DNA from: Bacteroidales bacterium
GTDB taxonomy: Bacteria; Bacteroidota; Bacteroidia; Bacteroidales; Muribaculaceae
Assembly: GCA_019416285.1 (NCBI GenBank)
Contig: DXXM01000055.1
Span: 1-9,917, forward strand
Direction of reading: 5' to 3'
Length of the DNA stretch: 9,917 nt
Shown here: positions 1-7,579 of the stretch, one piece after another
Layout: every line of letters starts with the position of its first letter
Position numbering within the stretch: position 1 is the first letter of the stretch
The notes under the pieces: model-generated
Seen by the model: the letters and a program-made list of their open reading frames with translations, nothing else
What the model was told of the DNA's origin: nothing
The model's database searches: none
Translations under genes and position numbers: made by a program

Positions 1-89
1 CGACCCACTGTAATCCTTCGACTGCAAGGACATATCCATCTCAACCTTGTGACCCATCATTTTCACTTTTGTTGTTAAACAGCCTCTAA
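1..89 (-). repeat. Left copy of a structured repeat element, cut by the window edge
   Basis: Read on the minus strand from base 89, the first 29 bases (starting TTAGAGGCTGTTTAA) match bases 9656-9684 on the plus strand at 28 of 29 positions. A second block, AGTCGAAGGA, lies 66 bases in (minus strand from base 23), and the right copy has it 65 bases in. Conserved ends and core at constant spacing, with a diverged segment between them, argue for homologous elements and not a chance match. The copy ends 20 bases before the helicase start codon and points away from it. The rest lies outside the window, so length and fold cannot be judged. Alternative: two minus-strand ATGs (60-58 and 57-55) open a reading frame to the edge, so part could be the start of a gene. 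Confidence 0.6.
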
Positions 90-109
90 CTCTATACCAG
101 CGGCGGACA

Positions 110-3100
110 ATGATAAATATCTACAAGGCTTCGGCGGGTTCGGGCAAAACCTATACCCTCGCCCGGGAATATATCAAACTTATACTCGGAACCAAGGACG
201 AGGATGGCAACTACAGGCTTAGCCGCGGAGTGCGCGGACTGCACCGCTCAGTGCTTGCCATCACCTTCACCAACAAGGCCACCGAGGAGATGAAAACCCG
301 TATCATCCACGAGCTGGCGGTCATTGCCGGACTCGAAAAAGGATGGACGAAAGAGAGCCCCTATGCCGAAGAACTCACCGCCACATTCGGATGCACACGC
401 GAAGAGTTAGGCGAAGCGGCTACGCGTGCGTTGCGCGACCTGCTTTATGACTTCAACTTCTTCAGCGTCTCGACAATCGACTCGTTCTTCCAGACAATCC
501 TCCGCTCCTTTGCCCGTGAAGCCGAAGTAGCCGGAAACTATGAGCTTGAACTCAACGACGAGGCAATCATAGCCATGAGCGTCGACAGGCTGCTCCAGGA
601 CCTGAACCACGGAGAGAAAGACAAGTCGACATCCTATCTCATCAACTGGCTGTCGAACTACATGACCCAGCTTATCGAGGACGGGGAAAGCTTCAACATC
701 TTCAACCGCTCCCTCCCTATCCACAGGAATCTGATAAGTTTCATCAACCGGATTACCGACGACACATATCACGAGCATGAACACCAACTGCTCGAATATC
801 TCTCCGAGCCCCGTAAATTCAATGAGTTCAAAGACAGAATCTACGGGCTGATCCGGCAGACCTGCCGACAGACGGCCGAAGCGTGTCAGGCGGCGCTGAA
901 TATGATAAACGCCACCGGGATGAAGGATGTGGTGAACCGTTATGTCTATTCGGGCATACTGAAATGGTCGGCCCGCGGTTACAGTGCTGTCGGCTACAGC
1001 GCTACGCTTGCCTCCGCGATGGACGACATTCGCAAGGCTTACAAGAAACCCGGCAAAAACACTCCGGTGCCGTCCGAGGAACTCGACGGGTGCATAGCGA
1101 AGGCTCTCGACTCAATCCGTTTCGCCTATGACCAGGTGAGGACGCTGCTCATCATCTCGCGCAATCTATATCAGATGGGCCTCCTCTCGAATCTCGCGGA
1201 ATATATTGACAGATACCGCCGCGAAAATTCCACAATCCTGCTCAGCGACACGAACTCGCTTATCGCAAAGATTATCGGCGGCGAGGACGCTCCGTTTCTC
1301 TACGAGCGTGTGGGCGTATGGTTCAGGCATTATCTTATCGACGAGTTTCAGGACACTTCATTCAGCCAGTGGAGCAACATACGCCCGCTGATGAAAGAAA
1401 GTCTCGCATACGACCATGACAATCTCGTAATCGGCGACGAAAAACAGTGTATCTACCGTTTCCGCAACAGCGACCCGTCGCTGCTCCACAATCTGCATAC
1501 CGACTCCATGGCCGCAGGACGTTGCCGTGTGAGCGGCGACAGGCTTTCGGAAAATACCAACTGGCGCTCGTCGGCCGAAGTGGTCCGTTTCAACAACACA
1601 TTTTTCAGCGCGCTTGTCAGAAATCTCGGCATCGAGGAAATCTATTCAAACGTGGCGCAACAGGTCTCGCCAAAGCACTACAAGCACCACGGATATGTGA
1701 GGATGAAAGCATATCAGGGCGCAAAAAAGGAGGACTGGCTTCCCGAAGCACTTGAAAATCTCACCACCGAACTGCGCCGCCAGCTTGAATCCGGCTACCG
1801 GCCGGGCGACATAGCAATACTTGTGCGCAAAAGAGACGAGGGAAACACTATCATCCGCCATCTGGAGGATACCGTGAAGGCCGACCCCTCTTTCCCCTAT
1901 TTCCGCATCGTTTCCGACGCATCGCTTCTGCTTGGCAACTCACCCGATGTAGCACTGATAGTAAGCCGTCTGCGTCTGATAAGCGCTACCGATTTCGCTC
2001 CTGACCCGCGCAAAAAGACCAAACGCGAGGTAGCCGCGCTTATCAACAGTTTCGAGAAATGGAAAAGCCGCGGATGCTCTTCGGACGAGGCTCTGATAAA
2101 ATCTCTTTCGGCGCAGCAACAGGGAGAGGAAGAGGCAAAGTCTGCGGAGACGACAGAGAATGACACCCCTGAAACTGTCGCGGAGAAATCACCTACCTCC
2201 GTCGATCTCATCTCGCTCGTCGAGCAAATTATCAAAGACTTCGTACCTGCCGAAAATCTGCGCGCGGCGAATCTGTATCTTAACGCCTTTCAGGACGTGG
2301 TCACTGAATTTGTTGGCCGCGGACAAGGAGATATCCGTTCTTTCCTGCGCTGGTGGGATGAAAAGGGAGCCTACACCCCCGTGGCCGGAGCGCAAGACGA
2401 TACAGCGCTCAATATCCTGACCATCCACAAATCCAAGGGCCTTGAGTTCCCGTGTGTCCACATTCCCTTTGCAGAACTGACGGAATCAAACAAGTCCGAA
2501 CTGTCGTGGTTTGAACTAGGAGAAATACCGGGCATCCCCGACGAAATCATTCCGCCAATGCTTCCGCTCGACCTCACCTCGGCGATGGTCGGGACACAGT
2601 TTGAGGAGAAATATGTCCTTGCCTCGCAACAGAAGGTTCTCGACAGAGTAAATCTGCTCTACGTGGCCTTTACACGCGCTGTCGATGAGCTCCATATCGG
2701 CTATCCCGCGCCGGGAAACCGCAGCCGGAACATGTCGGCCGATATTGTAGCGGCTGTCGAGACGGCCACGCCTGATTTCTGCGCGTCACTCGGCAGCGGA
2801 GGCGACGGCACCGCAGAGGTGTCGCCGTTCATCCCTCTTGCGTTTGACAGCGATGACCTCCTTGTCATCGGCTCCCCTACCATAGCCCGGAAAAAAGATG
2901 AAAAGGACGGCACGGCTCTGACTCCGTCGGGACTGCTCGACATGGGAGAATATCAGACACACACCCAGCGTGACATCTGGGCCAATACATGCCTGGAGGA
3001 CAGATATTATGATATAGAGGATGCGCGTGACCGCGGTATTCTTCTTCACGACACCATGGCGGATGTCGCCGCCCCGCGCGACATACCTTATGCCATCAAT

Positions 3101-3481
3101 AACCTGCGCCACAGCCGCAAGGCGCGCGAACTGACTGCAGACGACATCAACGGTATCCACTCGATTATCCTCCGTCGCGTCAATGACCCGAGAGCCGCAC
3201 AATGGTTCAGCAGATACCGGAAAGTGCTCATCGAGCGCCCTATCGCACTCGGTCCCGACATTACAGAGCGTCCTGACCGAGTGGTGTGGACCGCCGACGG
3301 CCATATCGATGTCATTGACTTCAAGAGCGGCTCGCAGAAACCACGCAGCTACGTCAAGCAGGTCAACGGCTACATAAATCTCCTAACTGCAACCGGCCTG
3401 CAGAAAGTCCGCGGCTTCCTCTACTACCTCGATTCAGGCAAAATCATCGAAATCCTCCCCGACGGCCTGAAAGAAATATGA
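110..3481 (+). CDS. AddA/RecB-like UvrD-family helicase with C-terminal PD-(D/E)XK nuclease
   Basis: A cytoplasmic superfamily 1 helicase-nuclease of 1123 residues, likely unwinding and trimming double-strand-break ends to load RecA (known role of AddAB/RecBCD). Seen in order: Walker A ASAGSGKT (residues 7-14, Lys13), motif Ia around TFTNKATEEMK, Walker B DEFQDTS (411-417), motif III GDEKQCIYRFR (442-452), motif IV NWRS (484-487), motif V TIHKSKGLEF (771-780), motif VI LLYVAFTRA (849-857). The C-terminus has a nuclease signature: His980 in RGILLH, Asp1056 in PDR, and Asp1070-x-Lys1072 in VIDFKSG. An acidic, probably flexible stretch (EEEAKSAE and following) separates the 1B/2B-type regions. 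ATG 110 puts Walker A at residue 7, as usual for the family, so the start is firm. An AddB-type partner is expected next door but is not in the window. The next gene is convergent. AddA versus a stand-alone RecB-like enzyme cannot be settled here. Confidence 0.93.
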   Translation: MINIYKASAGSGKTYTLAREYIKLILGTKDEDGNYRLSRGVRGLHRSVLAITFTNKATEEMKTRIIHELAVIAGLEKGWTKESPYAEELTATFGCTREELGEAATRALRDLLYDFNFFSVSTIDSFFQTILRSFAREAEVAGNYELELNDEAIIAMSVDRLLQDLNHGEKDKSTSYLINWLSNYMTQLIEDGESFNIFNRSLPIHRNLISFINRITDDTYHEHEHQLLEYLSEPRKFNEFKDRIYGLIRQTCRQTAEACQAALNMINATGMKDVVNRYVYSGILKWSARGYSAVGYSATLASAMDDIRKAYKKPGKNTPVPSEELDGCIAKALDSIRFAYDQVRTLLIISRNLYQMGLLSNLAEYIDRYRRENSTILLSDTNSLIAKIIGGEDAPFLYERVGVWFRHYLIDEFQDTSFSQWSNIRPLMKESLAYDHDNLVIGDEKQCIYRFRNSDPSLLHNLHTDSMAAGRCRVSGDRLSENTNWRSSAEVVRFNNTFFSALVRNLGIEEIYSNVAQQVSPKHYKHHGYVRMKAYQGAKKEDWLPEALENLTTELRRQLESGYRPGDIAILVRKRDEGNTIIRHLEDTVKADPSFPYFRIVSDASLLLGNSPDVALIVSRLRLISATDFAPDPRKKTKREVAALINSFEKWKSRGCSSDEALIKSLSAQQQGEEEAKSAETTENDTPETVAEKSPTSVDLISLVEQIIKDFVPAENLRAANLYLNAFQDVVTEFVGRGQGDIRSFLRWWDEKGAYTPVAGAQDDTALNILTIHKSKGLEFPCVHIPFAELTESNKSELSWFELGEIPGIPDEIIPPMLPLDLTSAMVGTQFEEKYVLASQQKVLDRVNLLYVAFTRAVDELHIGYPAPGNRSRNMSADIVAAVETATPDFCASLGSGGDGTAEVSPFIPLAFDSDDLLVIGSPTIARKKDEKDGTALTPSGLLDMGEYQTHTQRDIWANTCLEDRYYDIEDARDRGILLHDTMADVAAPRDIPYAINNLRHSRKARELTADDINGIHSIILRRVNDPRAAQWFSRYRKVLIERPIALGPDITERPDRVVWTADGHIDVIDFKSGSQKPRSYVKQVNGYINLLTATGLQKVRGFLYYLDSGKIIEILPDGLKEI

Positions 3482-3534
3482 TTTGGTTCTTTGGGCGTCA
3501 TTGACTTCGAGACTTTGACTTAAATACAAATGAT

Positions 3535-3573
3535 AAAAAAGACCGCCGGTGTCATTTCTGACAGACGGCGGTC
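3535..3573 (-). terminator. Intrinsic terminator of the HicB-like gene
   Basis: GACCGCCG (3541-3548) pairs perfectly with CGGCGGTC (3566-3573), and an inner TGTCA/TGACA stem closes a TTTC loop. On the minus strand the hairpin is followed by six T residues (plus-strand A 3535-3540), so it terminates the gene ending at 3595. A weaker outer pair, TTAAATAC (3520-3527) with GTATTTAA (3579-3586), flanks it. There is no T-run on the plus side, so termination of the convergent helicase transcript here is less certain. Confidence 0.88.
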
Positions 3574-3594
3574 CAGGCGTATTTAAAGAGATTG

Positions 3595-4002
3595 CTATAA
3601 TTTAACGGCGCTCAGTTCCATTCCCATAACCTTGACCGTAGAGAAGATTTTTTGTAATGTTTTCTCGGAAGCAGATGCCACACCTGCTTTATAGGCACGC
3701 ATCTTCGATTCGTTTATTCCTGCTTTCTTCGCAAATGCTGAAATATTTATCCAGTCGAAATAATTAAAGAAGGAAGGAACGTCGTAACGAAACTCGACTT
3801 CTATATTTTTGGCATCTGCCGGAACTTCCAGGCCATCCTCCTCAATCATTTCCACTGCCTCTTCAATACTTTTGAGAAAGTCAGCCTTAGCTTCCGCAAC
3901 AGAGTAGCCATAGCCTCCGAAACAATGTCCCATCATCTCCTCTTCTGATGAGATTTGATAATACTTATTGTCGTTTCTCTCGATTATTGCCGTAATCTTC
4001 AT
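3595..4002 (-). CDS. HicB-like protein with C-terminal helix-turn-helix (orphan antitoxin or regulator)
   Basis: A 135-residue protein. The N-terminal half (about 1-55, from MKITAIIERNDNKYYQ to SVAEAKADFLKSIEEAVE) resembles the HicB antitoxin fold: a short beta hairpin, a Gly-rich CFGGYGYS turn, then a 'sv.eAk..l..sieea' helix. The C-terminal part (about 84-135) looks like a compact Xre/HTH-type DNA-binding domain (INISAFAKKAGINESKMRAYKAG, then SEKTLQKIF). Known family role: HicB neutralises the HicA mRNA interferase and represses its own operon. No HicA-like reading frame is visible within 600 bases upstream, or in the 113 bases between this gene and the convergent helicase gene. It therefore appears to be an orphan that may act only as a transcriptional regulator. 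It is the only gene on its strand in the window. The start ATG (4002-4000) lies 12 bases from an AT palindrome. The HicB assignment is by pattern and moderately sure. Confidence 0.8.
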   Translation of the reverse strand: MKITAIIERNDNKYYQISSEEEMMGHCFGGYGYSVAEAKADFLKSIEEAVEMIEEDGLEVPADAKNIEVEFRYDVPSFFNYFDWINISAFAKKAGINESKMRAYKAGVASASEKTLQKIFSTVKVMGMELSAVKL

Positions 4003-4013
4003 CTTAAAACCAT

Positions 4014-4025
4014 TTTAAATTTAAA
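4014..4025. promoter_or_regulatory. AT palindrome before the HicB-like gene, possible operator
   Basis: TTTAAATTTAAA is a perfect 12-base palindrome whose near edge is 12 bases upstream of the HicB-like start codon. Farther upstream, AATCAATA occurs twice in the same direction (4040-4047 and 4059-4066), 19 bases apart. HicB and HTH antitoxins commonly repress their own promoters, so either could be an operator. In such AT-rich DNA both could also be chance. Confidence 0.25.
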
Positions 4026-4087
4026 GAGAACATCTCATTAATCAATATATAGGTTATAAATCAATAACTATTTTTTGAGACACAGCA

Positions 4088-4120
4088 CGAATGTAACGAT
4101 TTTGCTGCTATTTTATAAAA
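4088..4120 (-). promoter_or_regulatory. Candidate promoter of the HicB-like gene
   Basis: On the minus strand, TTTT (4120-4117), a 21-base spacer and TACATTCG (4095-4088) resemble the Bacteroidetes TTTG / TAnnTTTG pair with one mismatch in each box. Transcription would start about 80 bases upstream of the start codon and would cross the AATCAATA repeats and the AT palindrome. Confidence 0.3.
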
Positions 4121-4243
4121 CTCTGAAAAGGAAATATACTTACATCCTATATTTTAATTATTCTTAGCCTACTCCAAACCAAAAGTTAAAATTATAGCTT
4201 CAAGATTGAATTAGAGTAAAATTTGAAATAATATTACACAATA

Positions 4244-4275
4244 TTTTAATTTTCCGACAATAATTGTTAACTTTG
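4244..4275 (+). promoter_or_regulatory. Candidate promoter of the leucine-rich-repeat gene
   Basis: TAACTTTG (4268-4275) fits the Bacteroidetes -7 box TAnnTTTG exactly, and TTTT (4244-4247) lies 20 bases upstream, one mismatch from the -33 box. A second exact -7 match, TAGCTTTG (4281-4288), overlaps the expected start region but lacks a good -33 box. Either would give a leader of about 350 bases before ATG 4634. A weaker box, CATATTTG (4563-4570), lies nearer the gene. Confidence 0.45.
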
Positions 4276-4633
4276 TCTTATAGCTTTGTATGATATGGTT
4301 CGAATAGAGATTCGATAACTATCAAACAGCTTGTTATTTATATGCGTTTACTTGCGCTTTTTCTTGATTTTCTGAAACTTCGCAACTTTCAAAACAACAA
4401 TCAGGAAGCATGCAACTGTAGATGCCTTTTTCGTTATGAAGTGATTCTTCCATGAAGGATTATTTCTCATAATGCGTGGGGTTCTGCGTTGCTCGTTTCT
4501 ATTGTTGTTGGGCAATGCGAAGGCCTCAGAAAGTGGGAACGAGTAATAGTACGGTTTCCACGCATATTTGTTATATAGTATTCTCTTCTGCGCCATCGAA
4601 GGAAGCCCGAAAGCAGATTATAATTTACTTACC
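4276..4633 (+). other. Long leader or gene-poor region before the leucine-rich-repeat gene
   Basis: No confident gene is seen here. It begins with a small hairpin, CGAAT-AGAG-ATTCG (4301-4314). Two short plus-strand frames follow. One starts at 4341 (MRLLALFLDFLKL..., 37 residues). The other starts at 4473 (MRGVLRCSFLLLLGNAKASE..., 24 residues), which looks like a bare signal-peptide core. On the minus strand an 82-residue frame (4596-4348) has a hydrophobic stretch (TVACFLIVVLKVAKF) and a Lys/Arg-rich end. ATGCGTGG (4473-4480) is inverted at 4558-4565. I cannot tell whether this is a regulatory leader, a tiny secreted peptide gene, or the remnant of a dispersed element. Confidence 0.4.
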
Positions 4634-7321
4634 ATGTACCACGAAATTCAAAAATTGCTATGCCTTATTTCTATCGTGACGGGATTCTGGGCACAAATTG
4701 ATGCGCAAACGACAAAAGAAATTGTACAAATTACTACTCCCGGTAGTTTACAAGAGGTTATTGACAATCTTGAATCATCAAGATTCGAATCTTTAACTAT
4801 CAAGGGAAGTCTTAATGCAACTGACATCGCCTATCTCAACAGCGGGAAAGGGAAAATGTCGTTAGTGGAGACTCTTGACCTGAGTGAAGTGACACTTATA
4901 CCTGGAGAGGAATCGTATGCCAATTTCAGAAGCGGGTCTGATTCCAGTGGAGCGTATGGATTTATATTCAGCATTTTCTACATATCCGATGAATATCGTA
5001 TTATTACCGAATATAAGCCCAGTGGCTTGGGTGGAGCTAATACATACAATCATATCTATTGCAATGATTTATCCGGAGCGTTCCATGACAACGATTCATT
5101 TGAAAAAGTAATACTTCCGCAATCATTGCCAAATATCGGAAAAGATATGTTTTCAGGAGCAGATCGCATTAAAGAGGTCATCATGCCTCTCTATGCAGAT
5201 TCTATTGGTGACTATTCATTTTATCGTTGTAGATCTCTTGAAAAGGTTGAGCTTCCAACTAATTTAATTTATATCGGTCCCAATGCTTTCCGTGAAACCG
5301 GCATTAAGACTATAAAGCTACCTTCCACGGTCAAAACCATCGGAAAGAGGGCTTTTGAATACAGTACACTAACAAGTATAAATCTTGAAGATGTTAAATC
5401 TATTGGAGAAAGAGCTTTTAACGGAGCAAAGGAATTGAATTGCGACATCAATCTCAGTAATATTGATTCAATTCCTCCACATGCGTTTGCGGGTACTAAC
5501 ATTCACTCCGTATCACTATCATCTACTCTCAGAATTATAAACGACTATGCTTTTGATAGTACCCCAATAGCAAAAATAGAACTACCGGAAACACTTGAAT
5601 ATATCGGAACAGATGCGTTTTATTACTGCCGGAATCTGACTGAGATAAACGTACCGTCTTCGATAAAACAGATTGGAGCTCGGGCGTTTGATGGGACACC
5701 TTGGAGCAATAATCTCAAAAGCGAGAAAGGTATTACATACATAAGCAATGTCGCCTATCAGTATGACAGCAATTATAAACACAACGGTGATACATTCAGT
5801 TTTCGTGATGGTACAGTTGCAACAAGCAATGGCTTTTCTTTTCCGAATGAAATAAAAGAGAAAATCAAAAACCTCGAATTGCCTGAATCATTAATAGAAA
5901 TCGGAGACGGTACATTCAACGGGTTTAAGATTCTTGGCGAAGTCAAGTTGCCGTCATCACTCAGACGCATAGGAATTGAAGCTTTTGCATATTGCCCTAA
6001 GTTTTGGTGTACACTCCCCAACAGTATTTATTCTATTGGGCGCAGTGCCTTTGCTTCGTGCAGCACATTATCAAGAATGACTCTTCCGGAAAACTTACGG
6101 TATATCGGAAAAGAAATATTCAAGGACACTTCCATAGGTACATTATATATCAATTGTAAAAATCTCGATTATCTTCCGGAAGATTGGGAAATGGGCTCAA
6201 CATCCGCTATTTCCGAGGGATTTGACCTGAAAAAAGTGATTATAGGCCCAAAAGTAACCAAACTCTATGACAACATGTTTAATTCATCGCCAACTACTTT
6301 TGTTTCTGTTGAATTTGATGATATCACAAATTCTGAACTTAGTTACATAGGAGATTATAGCTGCATGTCGTCAAAATTATTCATAGCACAATTACCATAT
6401 TCAATTCAACATATAGGAAAAGGAGCTTTCTGTGGATGCAAATTTGGTAGTGATGTGAGATTTGAAAACGTGAAATATATTGGCACCGATGCGTTCTCTG
6501 ACAGTAAAGGTATTGAATCCGTAGTTATCCCGGAAGATGTTGAAACACTCGGCGGGGGAATATTCGAATATAGTAAAGATTTGCGCTATGTAGAGTTTAA
6601 TGCCTCTAATTTCACGCTACTTAATTATTCCTATGGATATGCCGCAGGTGGCTCCTTCTCTTCTAATGCCGGTAAAATTTTTGCAAATTGTGATTCGCTG
6701 AGAGAAGTAATCATAGGTCCAAAAGTTCAGAAACTTCCCGACTATATGTTCTTAAGTTGCAGCGCACTGGAAAATGTAACATTTAATCAGTATTCCTCTT
6801 CCAGATCACATGATACAGGTCAAACTTCGCTTTCCCTTGGTGAAGGCGTGTTTTGTTGGAATGAGAATCTAAAAACTATTGAACTGCCTGAAAGGACAGA
6901 TTCAATTGGAGCGAAAGCATTTAGTTCCTGTCGTGGGCTGACTGCTTTGGACATTCCGGCAACTTGCGTTTTTTTAGGTAAAGATGTTATTGACAATTCT
7001 CCGGTACAGTCACTTTATTTCAACTCTCCCGAGCCACCATATATTGACCAACGATTAGCCGATTATTTTGGTGGTACTATATATGTTCCTGAAGAAAGCT
7101 ATGATTCATACAAAATTCAGCCTGCACTCCATAATTATAAAATGGAAGGTATTCCTACCTCATCATTAGAAGATATAATAAATGACATAACCCCCGCTGA
7201 CATTCTTGAAGTCTATAATCTCAACGGACAAATCATCACTGACAGATGGAATAATGGCGAAAAAGGCATTTTCATCATAAAAATGTCCAATGGAAAGGTT
7301 ATTAAAATGAACAGACAATAA
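4634..7321 (+). CDS. Secreted BspA-type leucine-rich-repeat protein with T9SS-like C-terminal tail
   Basis: A protein of 895 residues from ATG 4634. This start was chosen because a signal peptide then begins at residue 1 (MYHEIQKLLCLISIVTGFWAQ, probable cut after IDA at residue 24). An in-frame ATG 66 bases upstream would bury it. There is no lipobox. Residues about 30-80 look like the usual N-cap of this family (IKGSLNATDIAYLNS, TLDLSEV). About 20 repeats of the LRR_5 type follow, with the pattern IGxxAFxxCxxLxxIxLPxxLxxI (clear examples are LEYIGTDAFYYC and LPSSLRRIGIEAFAYC). Then come a family-typical cap (YFNSPEPPYI, IYVPEESYDSY) and a short C-terminal domain (LEVYNLNGQ, KGIFIIKMSNGKVIK) like type IX secretion or sorting tails. 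Likely cell-surface or exported, with a binding or adhesion role (family knowledge, ligand unknown). It is clearly more AT-rich than the flanking genes. It stands alone, with its own promoter and a long leader. Confidence 0.9.
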   Translation: MYHEIQKLLCLISIVTGFWAQIDAQTTKEIVQITTPGSLQEVIDNLESSRFESLTIKGSLNATDIAYLNSGKGKMSLVETLDLSEVTLIPGEESYANFRSGSDSSGAYGFIFSIFYISDEYRIITEYKPSGLGGANTYNHIYCNDLSGAFHDNDSFEKVILPQSLPNIGKDMFSGADRIKEVIMPLYADSIGDYSFYRCRSLEKVELPTNLIYIGPNAFRETGIKTIKLPSTVKTIGKRAFEYSTLTSINLEDVKSIGERAFNGAKELNCDINLSNIDSIPPHAFAGTNIHSVSLSSTLRIINDYAFDSTPIAKIELPETLEYIGTDAFYYCRNLTEINVPSSIKQIGARAFDGTPWSNNLKSEKGITYISNVAYQYDSNYKHNGDTFSFRDGTVATSNGFSFPNEIKEKIKNLELPESLIEIGDGTFNGFKILGEVKLPSSLRRIGIEAFAYCPKFWCTLPNSIYSIGRSAFASCSTLSRMTLPENLRYIGKEIFKDTSIGTLYINCKNLDYLPEDWEMGSTSAISEGFDLKKVIIGPKVTKLYDNMFNSSPTTFVSVEFDDITNSELSYIGDYSCMSSKLFIAQLPYSIQHIGKGAFCGCKFGSDVRFENVKYIGTDAFSDSKGIESVVIPEDVETLGGGIFEYSKDLRYVEFNASNFTLLNYSYGYAAGGSFSSNAGKIFANCDSLREVIIGPKVQKLPDYMFLSCSALENVTFNQYSSSRSHDTGQTSLSLGEGVFCWNENLKTIELPERTDSIGAKAFSSCRGLTALDIPATCVFLGKDVIDNSPVQSLYFNSPEPPYIDQRLADYFGGTIYVPEESYDSYKIQPALHNYKMEGIPTSSLEDIINDITPADILEVYNLNGQIITDRWNNGEKGIFIIKMSNGKVIKMNRQ

Positions 7322-7389
7322 GAAAGACCGTGTTGTTTTTTTATCATTTTTCTTTTCGGCTAAAATTTTTCAATTTTTTCACGAATATA

Positions 7390-7420
7390 TTTGTCATTTC
7401 ATAAATAATACATACCTTTG
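7390..7420 (+). promoter_or_regulatory. Promoter of the Phe/Tyr leader and pheA operon
   Basis: TTTG (7390-7393), a 19-base spacer and TACCTTTG (7413-7420) match the Bacteroidetes -33/-7 consensus in both boxes. Transcription should start near 7425-7428, about 25 bases before the leader-peptide ATG. The DNA from 7322 to 7389, between the leucine-rich-repeat gene and this promoter, is AT-rich and holds a run of seven T residues (7336-7342) without a convincing stem. Confidence 0.8.
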
Positions 7421-7451
7421 CACTACAATTTAAAACTCACAAGCAAGAAAT

Positions 7452-7508
7452 ATGAATCGATTTTACGCATATCCGTTCTTTTATTATTTTTATTTTGGCA
7501 AAAAATAA
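7452..7508 (+). CDS. Phe/Tyr-rich leader peptide of the pheA attenuator
   Basis: An 18-codon frame, MNRFYAYPFFYYFYFGKK, then TAA. Ten of 18 residues are aromatic (five Phe, five Tyr), and residues 9-15 (FFYYFYF) are an unbroken run just before the stop. It lies about 25 bases downstream of the expected transcription start and 115 bases upstream of pheA. This composition matches what enterobacterial pheL-type leader peptides do (known): ribosome stalling at Phe codons reports scarcity of the charged tRNA. The equal share of Tyr codons suggests both aromatic amino acids are sensed. The stop codon ends five bases before the antiterminator arm (7513-7519), the spacing needed for a terminating ribosome to mask that arm. 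The start region is AT-rich (AAGCAAGAAAT), with no strong Shine-Dalgarno, as usual in this phylum. The peptide itself probably has no function beyond being translated. Confidence 0.85.
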   Translation: MNRFYAYPFFYYFYFGKK

Positions 7509-7512
7509 GAAT

Positions 7513-7579
7513 CGGGATTTGCGTGCATAAATCTTTCACTCACTGAAGCGAAATTTACATTTCACATCATATAATCCCG
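7513..7579 (+). promoter_or_regulatory. Antiterminator of the pheA attenuator
   Basis: CGGGATT (7513-7519), directly after the leader-peptide stop, is complementary to AATCCCG (7573-7579), the 5' arm of the terminator. CGGGATT recurs as the terminator 3' arm (7592-7598), so the two copies compete for one partner. Between them a small hairpin, GAAAT-TTAC-ATTTC (7550-7563), would shorten the loop of the antiterminator. GATTT (7516-7520) can also pair with AAATC (7529-7533), which may hold the arm closed when the leader is not translated. Predicted logic: a ribosome stalled at codons 9-15 leaves 7513-7519 free, the antiterminator forms and pheA is transcribed. A ribosome reaching the stop covers 7513-7519 and termination follows. 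Confidence 0.75.

Noticed and set aside
55..60. Minus-strand gene starting at ATG 60-58 or 57-55 and running off the left edge
   Set aside because: Only 20 codons are visible, without a recognisable motif, and the same bases are better explained by the repeat shared with 9656-9730.
68..100. Promoter of the helicase gene using TTTG (68-71) inside the left repeat
   Set aside because: The matching -7 position reads TATACCAG, which lacks the TTTG half of the box, so support is too poor.
2786..3304. 172-residue minus-strand open frame inside the helicase gene
   Set aside because: It lies wholly within a well-supported gene with all helicase and nuclease motifs, has no recognisable domain, and long antisense frames are common in GC-richer coding DNA.
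4473..4565. Inverted repeat ATGCGTGG/CCACGCAT
   Set aside because: Eight bases over a 90-base span is near chance expectation, and no extension of the pairing is convincing.
4568..4633. 22-residue extension of the leucine-rich-repeat protein from ATG 4568
   Set aside because: It would place the signal peptide internally. Starting at 4634 puts it at residue 1.
7322..7345. Terminator after the leucine-rich-repeat gene
   Set aside because: There is a run of seven T residues (7336-7342) but only a weak four-base stem (AACA/TGTT), so no intrinsic terminator can be claimed.
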